Source of the DNA: Clostridiales bacterium UBA1763
GTDB lineage: Bacteria > Bacillota > Clostridia > Oscillospirales > Oscillospiraceae
Length of the DNA: 64,000 nucleotides
Direction of reading: 5' to 3'
Assembly (NCBI GenBank): GCA_002314685.1
Contig: DCHB01000026.1
Location: 743-64,742 of the forward strand
Under the pieces are notes generated by a model. The model worked only from the letters and a program-made list of their open reading frames with translations. It was not told where the DNA came from and did no database searches. This document shows positions 39,794 to 47,143 of the stretch, piece by piece. A program made the position numbers and the translations under genes. Within the stretch, counting starts at the first letter, position 1. Each line of letters starts with the position of its first letter.

Positions 39794-41244
39794 CTGTCTT
39801 TCCTCTTCTCTATATGTTCTGCAATTACTTCTCTCTCATCCAAATGGTGCTTCTCCGTGCCGACGACCTGATAATCCTCATGTCCCTTGCCGGCAAGCAA
39901 TATTACATCATTCGGCAGGTGCTTGTCAATCGCCCACTGTACTGCCTCGACTCTGTCGCATATAACCTTGTACTGATTTTCTCCGCTTTTCATACCCGCA
40001 AGTATCTCGTTTATTATCTCCTGCGGGTCCTCAGTTCTCGGATTATCGCTTGTTACTATGGCAAAATCGGCATATTTTTCGGCTATCGCACCCATAATCG
40101 GGCGTTTTGTTCTGTCGCGGTCACCTCCGCAGCCGAACAGCACGACAAGTCTGCCGTCCTCTGTGCTTTTGAGTGCCTTCAGAGCATTTTCGAGCGCATC
40201 GGGGGTATGGGCATAGTCTATGAGTATTGTATAGTCTCCGTCTGTCGGGACTACCTCCATTCTGCCCTTGACACCCCTTGCGGTGCTTAATGCGTCCGCA
40301 CATTCCTCAAGACTCAAGCCGAGGCTGAGACCTGCCGCTATTACGCCGAGGGCGTTATAAACGGAAAACTTACCCGGGATTGCAAGGCTGACCTGTGCAT
40401 TTTCTTTTTCGTAAACCGCATGGAAGCTGACACCCGCGGCTGAAAGCTTGATATCCTCCGCTTTTAGCCTTGCGACCTTGCCGTCGGCAGAGTAGCCGAG
40501 AATGTCGCACTCGGCATCCGCGCACATTGTATAGCACCAGCTGTCGTCGGCGTTAATGCAGCCGTGACGGCACATTTTGAAAAGCTTTGCCTTTGCCGCG
40601 GCATATTCCTCCATGGTGTGGTGGAAATCGAGGTGGTCCTGGGTGAGATTTGTGAACAAGCCCACCTCAAATTCAATTCCCGCAACGCGGCTTAATACGA
40701 GTGAATGTGAGGATACCTCCATTACTACATAGGTACAGCCCGCGTCACTCATCTGTCTGAACAGCTTTTGAAGCTCAAAGGATTCGGGCGTTGTTCTCTC
40801 GGTATGGATAAACTCGTCGCCTATCATATTTCCGTTAGTGCCGACAAGTCCGACCTTTGCATTGAGCTTTGTTTCAATAAGATGCTTGAGAAGATATGTC
40901 GTTGTTGTCTTGCCGTTTGTTCCCGTTATGCCGATAATTTTCATCTCGGATGCGGGATTGTTGAAATAGTTTCTGCTCAAAATTGCAAGGGCATATCTGC
41001 AATCGGGCACTATTACATAAGGTACATCGACCTGCGGCTTTTTCTCGCAGAATATGACTGACGCGCCCTTTTCCACTGCATCGGGGATATAGCTGTATCC
41101 GTCGGCGGCAAAGCCCGTTATTGCTACAAAGGCATCACCGTTTTTTGTAATGCGTGAGTCGTAGGTAAGCTCGCCTACCTCAATTTCCGATGAGGCATTA
41201 AGTTCAATTACATCAATGTCCTTTAATAAATCCTTTAATTTCAT
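39790..41244 (-). CDS. murE: UDP-MurNAc-tripeptide synthetase (meso-DAP-adding)
   Basis: Adds the third amino acid to UDP-MurNAc-dipeptide. The ATG at 41244 follows a GAGG site and gives 484 residues; the longer frame has no site and overlaps the PBP gene. The ATP loop is GITGTNGKTTTTYLL. The substrate-binding DNPRTEDP motif is the one that selects meso-diaminopimelate rather than lysine, so the cell wall is predicted to be of the DAP type. The carbamylated lysine lies in the central HHTMEEYAAAKAKLF region. It overlaps mraY by four bases. Confidence 0.95.
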   Translation of the reverse strand: MKLKDLLKDIDVIELNASSEIEVGELTYDSRITKNGDAFVAITGFAADGYSYIPDAVEKGASVIFCEKKPQVDVPYVIVPDCRYALAILSRNYFNNPASEMKIIGITGTNGKTTTTYLLKHLIETKLNAKVGLVGTNGNMIGDEFIHTERTTPESFELQKLFRQMSDAGCTYVVMEVSSHSLVLSRVAGIEFEVGLFTNLTQDHLDFHHTMEEYAAAKAKLFKMCRHGCINADDSWCYTMCADAECDILGYSADGKVARLKAEDIKLSAAGVSFHAVYEKENAQVSLAIPGKFSVYNALGVIAAGLSLGLSLEECADALSTARGVKGRMEVVPTDGDYTILIDYAHTPDALENALKALKSTEDGRLVVLFGCGGDRDRTKRPIMGAIAEKYADFAIVTSDNPRTEDPQEIINEILAGMKSGENQYKVICDRVEAVQWAIDKHLPNDVILLAGKGHEDYQVVGTEKHHLDEREVIAEHIEKRKDR

Positions 41245-41260
41245 GCTGTTTTCCTCTGTT

Positions 41261-43588
41261 TTAATATCTGCCGAGCATATCGTCACCTTCTGTAAACGTT
41301 ACCTCAACGACAGTGCCGTGCTTAACACTGCTTCCGTATGATATGCTCTGTTTTTTTATTATCTGATTATCGGGGTCTGTTATAACACAGTCGGTGCTGA
41401 CAAAAAGTCCGTAACCGCCGAGAAGCGTTTTTGCCTCAGTATAGCTGAGTCCCTCAAGGCTCGGCATATTTTCAAGCTCCGACGAGGGCTCGGCATCGGC
41501 GTATATTATCACAGTGCTTCCGTCTGCAACACATGAATTTGCGGCAGGAAGCTGATTTGTCACCGTGCCTCCGCTTCCTATCTGCCTTATCTTGAAGCCC
41601 GCGTCCTCAAGACGCGCTATCGCCTTTTCAGTGCTCATGCCGCACACATCGGGCACTGTCTTATCAACCCTTGAAAGCTCCTCGGCACTGTAATCGGGCT
41701 CAATTCCCATGTACGGCAGAATATCGGCAAACATTTTGCCTACCGTCGGTGCCGCCATCTGACCGCCGCTTATATATATTCCCGATTCATTGCTCGGAGT
41801 GTCGAGCATCACTAATATCGCAATCTGCGGGTCATCGGCGGGTGCAAAGCCTATAAACGAGACTATATATTCCTTCTGTCCCGTCTGCGCCTGAAGTGTC
41901 ACCTTCTCCGAGGTGCCCGTTTTGCCGCCTATCTTATAGCCCTGCACTGCGGCATTTCTGCCCGTTCCGTCATCGGGGTCGCCGACCACCTGCTCAAGAA
42001 TTTCACAGACGGTTTTGCTCGTTTCCTCGCTTATAACCTGACGGACAACCGTCGGTTTACGATTATACACCGCATTGCCGTCCTCGTCCAGTACAGTTTC
42101 CACCACATAGGGCTGCATTAAGCTTCCGCCGTTCACACAGGCGCTGACGGCGGTTATTAGCTGCAGGGGCGTTATAGTAAAGGTCTGCCCGAAGGATGCC
42201 GCGGCAAGCTGTGATTTGTTCTTCTCACTGCAAAACACATCCTTGCTCCACCATATACTTCCGCTTTCTCCGCCGAGGTCAATGCCCGTTTTTGCACTTA
42301 ACTGCTCGGTATCGTCCTCGCTGAGATTGAGAAATCCGAAGGCGTCGCAATAATCGTAAAAGGTCTCCGCGCCTATGCGCATTCCGATGTTGACAAATGC
42401 CGCATTGCACGAGTGCTGTACCGCCTGAGTGAGTGTCTGACTGCCGTGTCCCTCGGTTTTCCAGCACCTAACAGGTGATGTTCTGCCCTGCACCTGCACG
42501 CTTCCCGAGCAGTAAAACGAGTCGTCGAGACTGACTGCCCCCTCCTCGAGTGCCATTGAAAGGGTAATTATCTTAAAGGTCGAGCCCGGCTCATAGGTAT
42601 CGGATAGTGTTTTGTTTCTCCATTGAAGGCGCTGTGCATCTGCAAGAAGCTGTTCCCTTTCCGCCTCGGATTCGGCGTTATCTATTGTGCTCTGTGCCTC
42701 ATCGCTCACATCGAGAAAATTATTAAGGTCATAGCCGCCAATAGACGCCATTGCGAGTATCTTACCCGTGTTTACATCCATAACGATAGCGCCCGCACCG
42801 TTTTGAATGTCGTAGTCCTCGACAGCCTGCTTGAGATTTTTCTCAACATAGTGCTGAATGCTCAAATCGAGGGTTGTAATTATGTCACAGCCGTTTTCGG
42901 CTCCGTAATAGCCCTCGTAGCGTGTTAAAAGCAGGTCTGTTCCGTAGGCATTTGTTGCCCGCATATAGCTTCCGTCCGTTCCGCATAACAGCGAATCGTA
43001 CTCCGCCTCGATACCGTCAAGTCCCGTATTGTCGGTGCCCACAAAGCCTATCACATGGCAGGCGAGCGAGGAATAGGGATAATATCTTTTCGTGTCGCTT
43101 TCAAGGCGCACACCCTTGAGATTGTTTTCTGTCTTAAACTGTCTGACTTCATCGGCAAGCTCGGGCTCAATTTTCTTTGCAACGGTCACATACCATGAGC
43201 CCGTATTTTTGGTTTTTTCCAAAACCTCGCTGTAATCGAGGTCGAGGATTTCAGCCAAGCCTTTTGCAATAAGCTCCGAGTCCTCGCCGTACATCTCAAT
43301 TTCCGCGGGACTGAGGTAAACATTTTCGACATTTGCGCTCATTGCGAGGATGTTATGATTACAGTCATATATCGTTCCGCGGCAGGCAGAGGTGCCCGTT
43401 TGCCTCAACTGCTGACTGATTGCAAGCTCCTCGTATTTCTCATGGTCTCGGATTTGCAGTATATAAAGCCTTGCGGCAAGCACCGCAAACGCAAGGATGC
43501 CGCACACAATCATCAGGAAAAGTGTGCGGCGGAGCATCGTTCTGTTAGGGCTGCGGCTGTAGCTTTCGTTAGCTTGCGATTTTTGCAT
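41261..43588 (-). CDS. Class B penicillin-binding protein with two PASTA domains (SpoVD/FtsI type)
   Basis: Transpeptidase that cross-links peptidoglycan at the septum. The 775-residue protein has an N-terminal membrane anchor, a dimerisation domain, and a transpeptidase domain with all three active-site motifs: STFK (SxxK), SCN (SxN) and KTGTSEK (KTG). Two PASTA domains follow from about residue 650: VPDVCGMSTEKAIARLEDAGF and MPSLEGLSYTEAKTLLGGYGL. In Bacillus the dcw cluster encodes both PbpB and SpoVD; only one such gene is here, so it may do the work of both. It lies between ftsL and murE. Confidence 0.92.
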   Translation of the reverse strand: MQKSQANESYSRSPNRTMLRRTLFLMIVCGILAFAVLAARLYILQIRDHEKYEELAISQQLRQTGTSACRGTIYDCNHNILAMSANVENVYLSPAEIEMYGEDSELIAKGLAEILDLDYSEVLEKTKNTGSWYVTVAKKIEPELADEVRQFKTENNLKGVRLESDTKRYYPYSSLACHVIGFVGTDNTGLDGIEAEYDSLLCGTDGSYMRATNAYGTDLLLTRYEGYYGAENGCDIITTLDLSIQHYVEKNLKQAVEDYDIQNGAGAIVMDVNTGKILAMASIGGYDLNNFLDVSDEAQSTIDNAESEAEREQLLADAQRLQWRNKTLSDTYEPGSTFKIITLSMALEEGAVSLDDSFYCSGSVQVQGRTSPVRCWKTEGHGSQTLTQAVQHSCNAAFVNIGMRIGAETFYDYCDAFGFLNLSEDDTEQLSAKTGIDLGGESGSIWWSKDVFCSEKNKSQLAAASFGQTFTITPLQLITAVSACVNGGSLMQPYVVETVLDEDGNAVYNRKPTVVRQVISEETSKTVCEILEQVVGDPDDGTGRNAAVQGYKIGGKTGTSEKVTLQAQTGQKEYIVSFIGFAPADDPQIAILVMLDTPSNESGIYISGGQMAAPTVGKMFADILPYMGIEPDYSAEELSRVDKTVPDVCGMSTEKAIARLEDAGFKIRQIGSGGTVTNQLPAANSCVADGSTVIIYADAEPSSELENMPSLEGLSYTEAKTLLGGYGLFVSTDCVITDPDNQIIKKQSISYGSSVKHGTVVEVTFTEGDDMLGRY

Positions 43589-43624
43589 ATTTGCTCCTTT
43601 GCGCCTTTTAGGACTTAATTCATC

Positions 43625-44077
43625 CTATAAAAGTGCATTTGAAATTATGCTTATCAAATCGCTTATCTTATCCGCTATGTCCCTTTTACCGTCGGTACTC
43701 AGCACTGTTGCTTTGTCCTGAGCTTCGGGGTCTATTTGTATAATTCGCAGGCTGTCAGGCATTTTCATGCCCAGCCTTGCTTTTGCCTCATATTCGAGAG
43801 CAGTCAAATCTATTGCCGATTCGTATTTAATCTTAAGCTGTCTGTTTTCCTGCTTAAGCTCATCGAGCCTTTGACTTAAGAAAACATTCCTGTCATTTTG
43901 CTCTGTCAGCTCAATTCTCAGTACAAGCCCCGTTAATATCAGAAAAGCCGCCGTTATAGCCATAAAGACTGTCAGTGCCGCAGAAATTGCCTTTTTTAAG
44001 TTGACTTCTCTTCTGCGGGAAGCGTTTAATTCGGGCTTTGCGCTGTATTTATACTCAATTTTGCTCTCACAAGGCAT
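43625..44077 (-). CDS. ftsL: FtsL-like division protein
   Basis: The 150-residue protein has a basic N-terminal cytoplasmic part, one membrane segment (about residues 33-52) and an extracytoplasmic leucine-zipper-like coiled coil (VFLSQRLDELKQENRQLKIKYESA). FtsL proteins are poorly conserved; the assignment rests on this layout and on the position between rsmH and the division PBP, where ftsL always lies. It would join FtsQ and FtsB in the septal activator complex. Confidence 0.8.
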   Translation of the reverse strand: MPCESKIEYKYSAKPELNASRRREVNLKKAISAALTVFMAITAAFLILTGLVLRIELTEQNDRNVFLSQRLDELKQENRQLKIKYESAIDLTALEYEAKARLGMKMPDSLRIIQIDPEAQDKATVLSTDGKRDIADKISDLISIISNALL

Positions 44078-44082
44078 TAAGC

Positions 44083-45018
44083 TTACACTTTCTGCGCTAC
44101 TCGAAGCTTCGCGCTTCTTGAACGCGGATTGTTATTCAGCTCATCCTCACTCGGTATAATCGGTTTTCTGTGTACGCTTTTTAATGTCTGCACAAAGCCG
44201 CAGACGCATATCGGTGCTTCTCTCGGGCAGGTGCAGCCGTTTTCTCTTTTTGCAATGCCGAGCTTTACTATTCTGTCCTCAAGCGAATGGAAGCTTATAA
44301 CGCAGAGTCTGCCGCCCTCATTCAGCTTATCGGGTGCGGTTTTCATCATCTGCTCAACCGCGCCCAGCTCGTCATTTACGGCAATTCTTATTGCCTGAAA
44401 GCTTCTTTTAGCGGGGTGCTGTTTTTCTCTCAGTGCCGCGGCGGGCATTGCAGATTTTATAATATCCACAAGCTCAAGCGTTGTTTCTACAGGTTTATTT
44501 TGCCTGTGTTCGACAATTCGTGAGGCGATTTTCCTTGCAAAGCGTTCCTCACCGTAATCGCGGAGTATTCTTACGAGCTCACCCTCGGGCCATTCGTTGA
44601 CGACCTTCCACGCGGTTAAAGCACTTGTATTATCCATACGCATATCAAGCGGGGCATCGTTCATATAGGAAAAGCCTCGCTCGGATTCGTCAAGCTGAGG
44701 GGATGAAACGCCGAGGTCAAACAGCATACCGTCAACCCCGTCGATATTAAGCTCATCCAAAATTGACGCTACATCACAGAAATTACCGTGAACAAGCGTC
44801 ATTTTGTCCGAATAAGCCCTCAATCGCTCACATGTTCTTCGGATTGCGGATTCATCACGGTCAATTCCTATCAGTCTGCCTGTTGTCAGGCGTTTTAATA
44901 TCTGCTCGGAATGTCCGCCGAGACCGAGTGTTCCGTCAACATATATGCCGTCGGGCTTAATATTAAGATTTTCTATACATTCATCAAGTAGCACAGAAAT
45001 GTGCTTGGGTGTTTCCAT
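44083..45018 (-). CDS. rsmH: 16S rRNA (cytosine1402-N4)-methyltransferase
   Basis: Methylates N4 of C1402 in the ribosomal P site. The 311-residue protein has HISVLLDECIENL, the SAM-binding DGTLGLGGHSEQIL motif, IDRDESAI, DLGVSSPQLDESERGFSY and the C-terminal RVISFHSLEDRIVK-type block. It is joined to mraZ with no gap (the mraZ stop is followed at once by the rsmH ATG), as usual for the mraZ-mraW pair heading dcw clusters. Confidence 0.96.
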   Translation of the reverse strand: METPKHISVLLDECIENLNIKPDGIYVDGTLGLGGHSEQILKRLTTGRLIGIDRDESAIRRTCERLRAYSDKMTLVHGNFCDVASILDELNIDGVDGMLFDLGVSSPQLDESERGFSYMNDAPLDMRMDNTSALTAWKVVNEWPEGELVRILRDYGEERFARKIASRIVEHRQNKPVETTLELVDIIKSAMPAAALREKQHPAKRSFQAIRIAVNDELGAVEQMMKTAPDKLNEGGRLCVISFHSLEDRIVKLGIAKRENGCTCPREAPICVCGFVQTLKSVHRKPIIPSEDELNNNPRSRSAKLRVAQKV

Positions 45019-45435
45019 TCAAAACTCCAGTTCTTCCATCACGCCCGCTATGTTTTCGGGGGTGATTTCCGTTTCGTGCACCTTTGCCCAGCTTGCCTCG
45101 TCCCACAGCTCGGCATGGTTATTACAGCCGACCACGGTGACATTTTTGCTCAAGCCCGCATACTCACGTAGATGTGCGGGAATCAGCGTTCTGCCCTGAC
45201 TGTCAAGCTCACACTTTGCCGCATAGGCAAACAAAGGGCGCATTTTTCTCTGCTTTACATAGCTCATCTCATTGACCTTTTGAGAAAATCTCTCCCAATT
45301 AGAAGAGCTGTATGCCGAAAGACACTTATCCATGGAAAGTGTTATATAAAACACTTCGCCGAGCTCCTCGCGGAGCTTTGCGGGTATAAAGAGCCTGCCC
45401 TTTGAGTCAAGCGTATGCTGATATTCACCTGTCAA
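45019..45435 (-). CDS. mraZ: Transcriptional regulator MraZ
   Basis: MraZ is an AbrB-like DNA-binding protein that represses its own dcw operon. The most likely start is TTG at 45435, since GGAGG lies eight bases before it; this gives 138 residues beginning at TGEYQHTLDSKGRLFIPAKLREELG, the family N-terminus. A second half repeats the fold with ELDSQGRTLIPAHLREYAGL. The two copies of the DxxGR motif form the DNA-binding loops. It begins the operon; its promoter and three operator-like repeats are directly upstream. Confidence 0.93.
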   Translation of the reverse strand: MTGEYQHTLDSKGRLFIPAKLREELGEVFYITLSMDKCLSAYSSSNWERFSQKVNEMSYVKQRKMRPLFAYAAKCELDSQGRTLIPAHLREYAGLSKNVTVVGCNNHAELWDEASWAKVHETEITPENIAGVMEELEF

Positions 45436-45466
45436 GCTCCTCACCTCCGTAATTCGTGGGTTTTCG

Positions 45467-45497
45467 ATGCACTTTGCACCACTTTTCACCACTTCGC
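45467..45497 (-). promoter_or_regulatory. MraZ-type operator: three 10-bp phased repeats
   Basis: On the minus strand AAGTGGTG, AAAGTGGTG and AAAGTGCAT follow each other with exact 10-base phasing (ACTTTGCACC, ACTTTTCACC and ACTTCGC on the plus strand at 45471, 45481 and 45491). MraZ proteins bind tandem boxes with a GTG(G) core. The boxes lie right at and after the predicted transcription start, ideal for repression. Confidence 0.65.
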
Positions 45498-45502
45498 TTA
45501 TG

Positions 45503-45531
45503 ATTATAAAATGCTGTTGTGCAAATTGCAA
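45503..45531 (-). promoter_or_regulatory. Sigma-A promoter of the mraZ/dcw operon
   Basis: On the minus strand TTGCAA (45531-45526) and TATAAT (45508-45503) are 17 bases apart, directly upstream of the MraZ-type boxes. Confidence 0.85.
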
Positions 45532-45551
45532 GTACTTTTCTCAATTTTTCC

Positions 45552-45591
45552 GAAAAAAATGAGCTTTACGGACTGTATCCGTAAAGCTCAT
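45552..45591 (-). terminator. Intrinsic terminator after the coiled-coil gene
   Basis: A 14-bp perfect stem (ATGAGCTTTACGGA and complement) with a five-base loop is followed on the minus strand by a seven-T run. It separates the uvrC-coaD transcript from the mraZ promoter. Confidence 0.9.
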
Positions 45592-45604
45592 AACCGATTT
45601 GTAA

Positions 45605-46111
45605 TTATTCCTCTGCTTCCTGCTCGGGCTCCTGTGTATTTGCGGCACCCGCAACGCTTCTGAAGCTTGCGCGGGACTCGTTAATGGACTTAAGTGCCGC
45701 GCCGACAGTCTCCTCTGTGCGGCGGAGAATATCGTCAACATATTCGCTTGCGACCTTGCGAAGCTCTCTGCTCTTTGCCTCTGCCTCGCTGACGACCTTT
45801 TCACTGTATGCGTTAGCTCTTTTAACGATTTCCTGCTCCTCGAGGATCTCGCGTGCTTTATCCTCAGATGCCTTGCGGACAGACTCAGCCTCGCGCTTTG
45901 CATTGCCGAGGAACTGGTCTCTTGCGGAAACGAGGCGCTTTGCCTCTGCAAGCTCAGCGGGCATTCTTGTCTTTATCTCGTTCAGAATTTCAAGGACAGC
46001 CTCGCGCTCAACAATGCACTTATCGTTGCCGAGGGGGACTCCCCATGCTTCGGACACCATGCTGTAAAGGTTATCAATCAATTCCATGACTTCAACTTTA
46101 TTCTCGTTCAT
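45605..46111 (-). CDS. Conserved coiled-coil protein downstream of coaD
   Basis: I cannot name its family with confidence. The 168-residue acidic protein begins with a small folded part (ELIDNLYSMVSEAWGVPLG) and then is one long charged helix from about residue 45 to 145, with heptad-like Ala, Glu, Lys and Arg patterns (REAESVRKASEDKAREILEE). It resembles ATP-synthase b subunit or DivIVA-type coiled coils in composition only, and has no membrane segment. Its gene is one base after coaD and ends at a strong terminator. Clostridia often have a similar gene at this place, so a structural or division-linked role is possible. Confidence 0.7.
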   Translation of the reverse strand: MNENKVEVMELIDNLYSMVSEAWGVPLGNDKCIVEREAVLEILNEIKTRMPAELAEAKRLVSARDQFLGNAKREAESVRKASEDKAREILEEQEIVKRANAYSEKVVSEAEAKSRELRKVASEYVDDILRRTEETVGAALKSINESRASFRSVAGAANTQEPEQEAEE

Positions 46112-46112
46112 C

Positions 46113-46604
46113 TCAACGCCTCCATAATTTAGCTTTTTTCTCTATTTCATCAATAATCTCGCAGGGCACGAAGCCTGTGAGGTCGGCATCGTAGGATGCC
46201 ATTTCCCGAACAACCGAGGAGCTTAGGAAGGTGTATTTTTCGCTTGCCGTAAGGAACATTGTCTCTAACTGAGGGTTAATTTTTTTATTGATAAGATTCA
46301 TCTGAAATTCATATTCAAAGTCAGATGCGGCTCTCATACCCTTGACTATAACGGGATTATCAAACTTCTTTGCATATTCTGCAAGCAGTCCCGATGAGGT
46401 CTCGACCGTTACATTAGGATATTTTGCAACAACCTTTTTTACCATTTCCACTCTCTCTTCGATGGTGAACATGGGCTTGGTTTTGGTCGAGTTATACATT
46501 ATGCAGACAACGACATCATCGAATATCTGCGCTGTCCTTCTTATTATATTTAGGTGTCCGAGAGTTATGGGGTCAAAGCTTCCCGGGCAAATTGCAAGGC
46601 TCAT
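46113..46604 (-). CDS. coaD: Pantetheine-phosphate adenylyltransferase
   Basis: Fourth step of coenzyme A synthesis: makes dephospho-CoA from phosphopantetheine and ATP. The 163-residue protein has the nucleotidyltransferase motif PGSFDPITLGHLNII, the KGMRAASDFEYEFQMNLINKK block and the YTFLSSSVVREMASY block. Length is normal. The start overlaps rsmD by four bases; rsmD-coaD is a common pair in Firmicutes. Confidence 0.96.
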   Translation of the reverse strand: MSLAICPGSFDPITLGHLNIIRRTAQIFDDVVVCIMYNSTKTKPMFTIEERVEMVKKVVAKYPNVTVETSSGLLAEYAKKFDNPVIVKGMRAASDFEYEFQMNLINKKINPQLETMFLTASEKYTFLSSSVVREMASYDADLTGFVPCEIIDEIEKKAKLWRR

Positions 46605-47143
46605 ATTTCGGTCTCCCTGCCGTAAGCGGTTAATTTTACTTTGCCGTAATTGTACTCCTTACGCTTAAAATACGGTGATTTAAGCTCAGGCATGGGCTTT
46701 TCACGCCCACTTTCGCACATAATTATACCACCTTCGGTCAAGATGTCAACGCAATTGATGATTTCTAATGCTCTGTCAAGCAGATTTGTTGCATAAGGCG
46801 GGTCAAGCAGGATGATATCGAACTTTCCGCAGTGATTCAGAAAGGCGATTGAGTCCTCTGTAAACACCTTTGCCTCAAAGCCGCAGGCTTTTAGATTTTG
46901 CTTTACGATAGAAACAGACTCCTTGCTCTGATCTACAAAGGTTACGGAGGCGGCACCGCGGCTTAAGCACTCAATTCCGAGCTGACCTGTGCCTGCGAAA
47001 AGGTCAAGCACGCGTCTGCCCTCAATGTCAAACTGAATGATATTGAAAATTGATTCCTTAACCTTGTCGGTTGTGGGTCTTATGCTGTAGTCGGACGGCT
47101 CCTTTAACCTTTTGCCTCTCACTGTTCCGCTTATAACTCTCAT
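46601..47143 (-). CDS. rsmD: 16S rRNA (guanine966-N2)-methyltransferase
   Basis: The 180-residue protein has the RsmD N-terminus MRVISGTVRGKRLKEP, the PTTDKVKESIFNI block, the SAM-binding VLDLFAGTGQLGIECLSRGA motif and the catalytic DPPYATNL motif. It methylates G966 of 16S rRNA before 30S assembly is complete. It overlaps uvrC and coaD by four bases each. Confidence 0.95.
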   Translation of the reverse strand: MRVISGTVRGKRLKEPSDYSIRPTTDKVKESIFNIIQFDIEGRRVLDLFAGTGQLGIECLSRGAASVTFVDQSKESVSIVKQNLKACGFEAKVFTEDSIAFLNHCGKFDIILLDPPYATNLLDRALEIINCVDILTEGGIIMCESGREKPMPELKSPYFKRKEYNYGKVKLTAYGRETEI

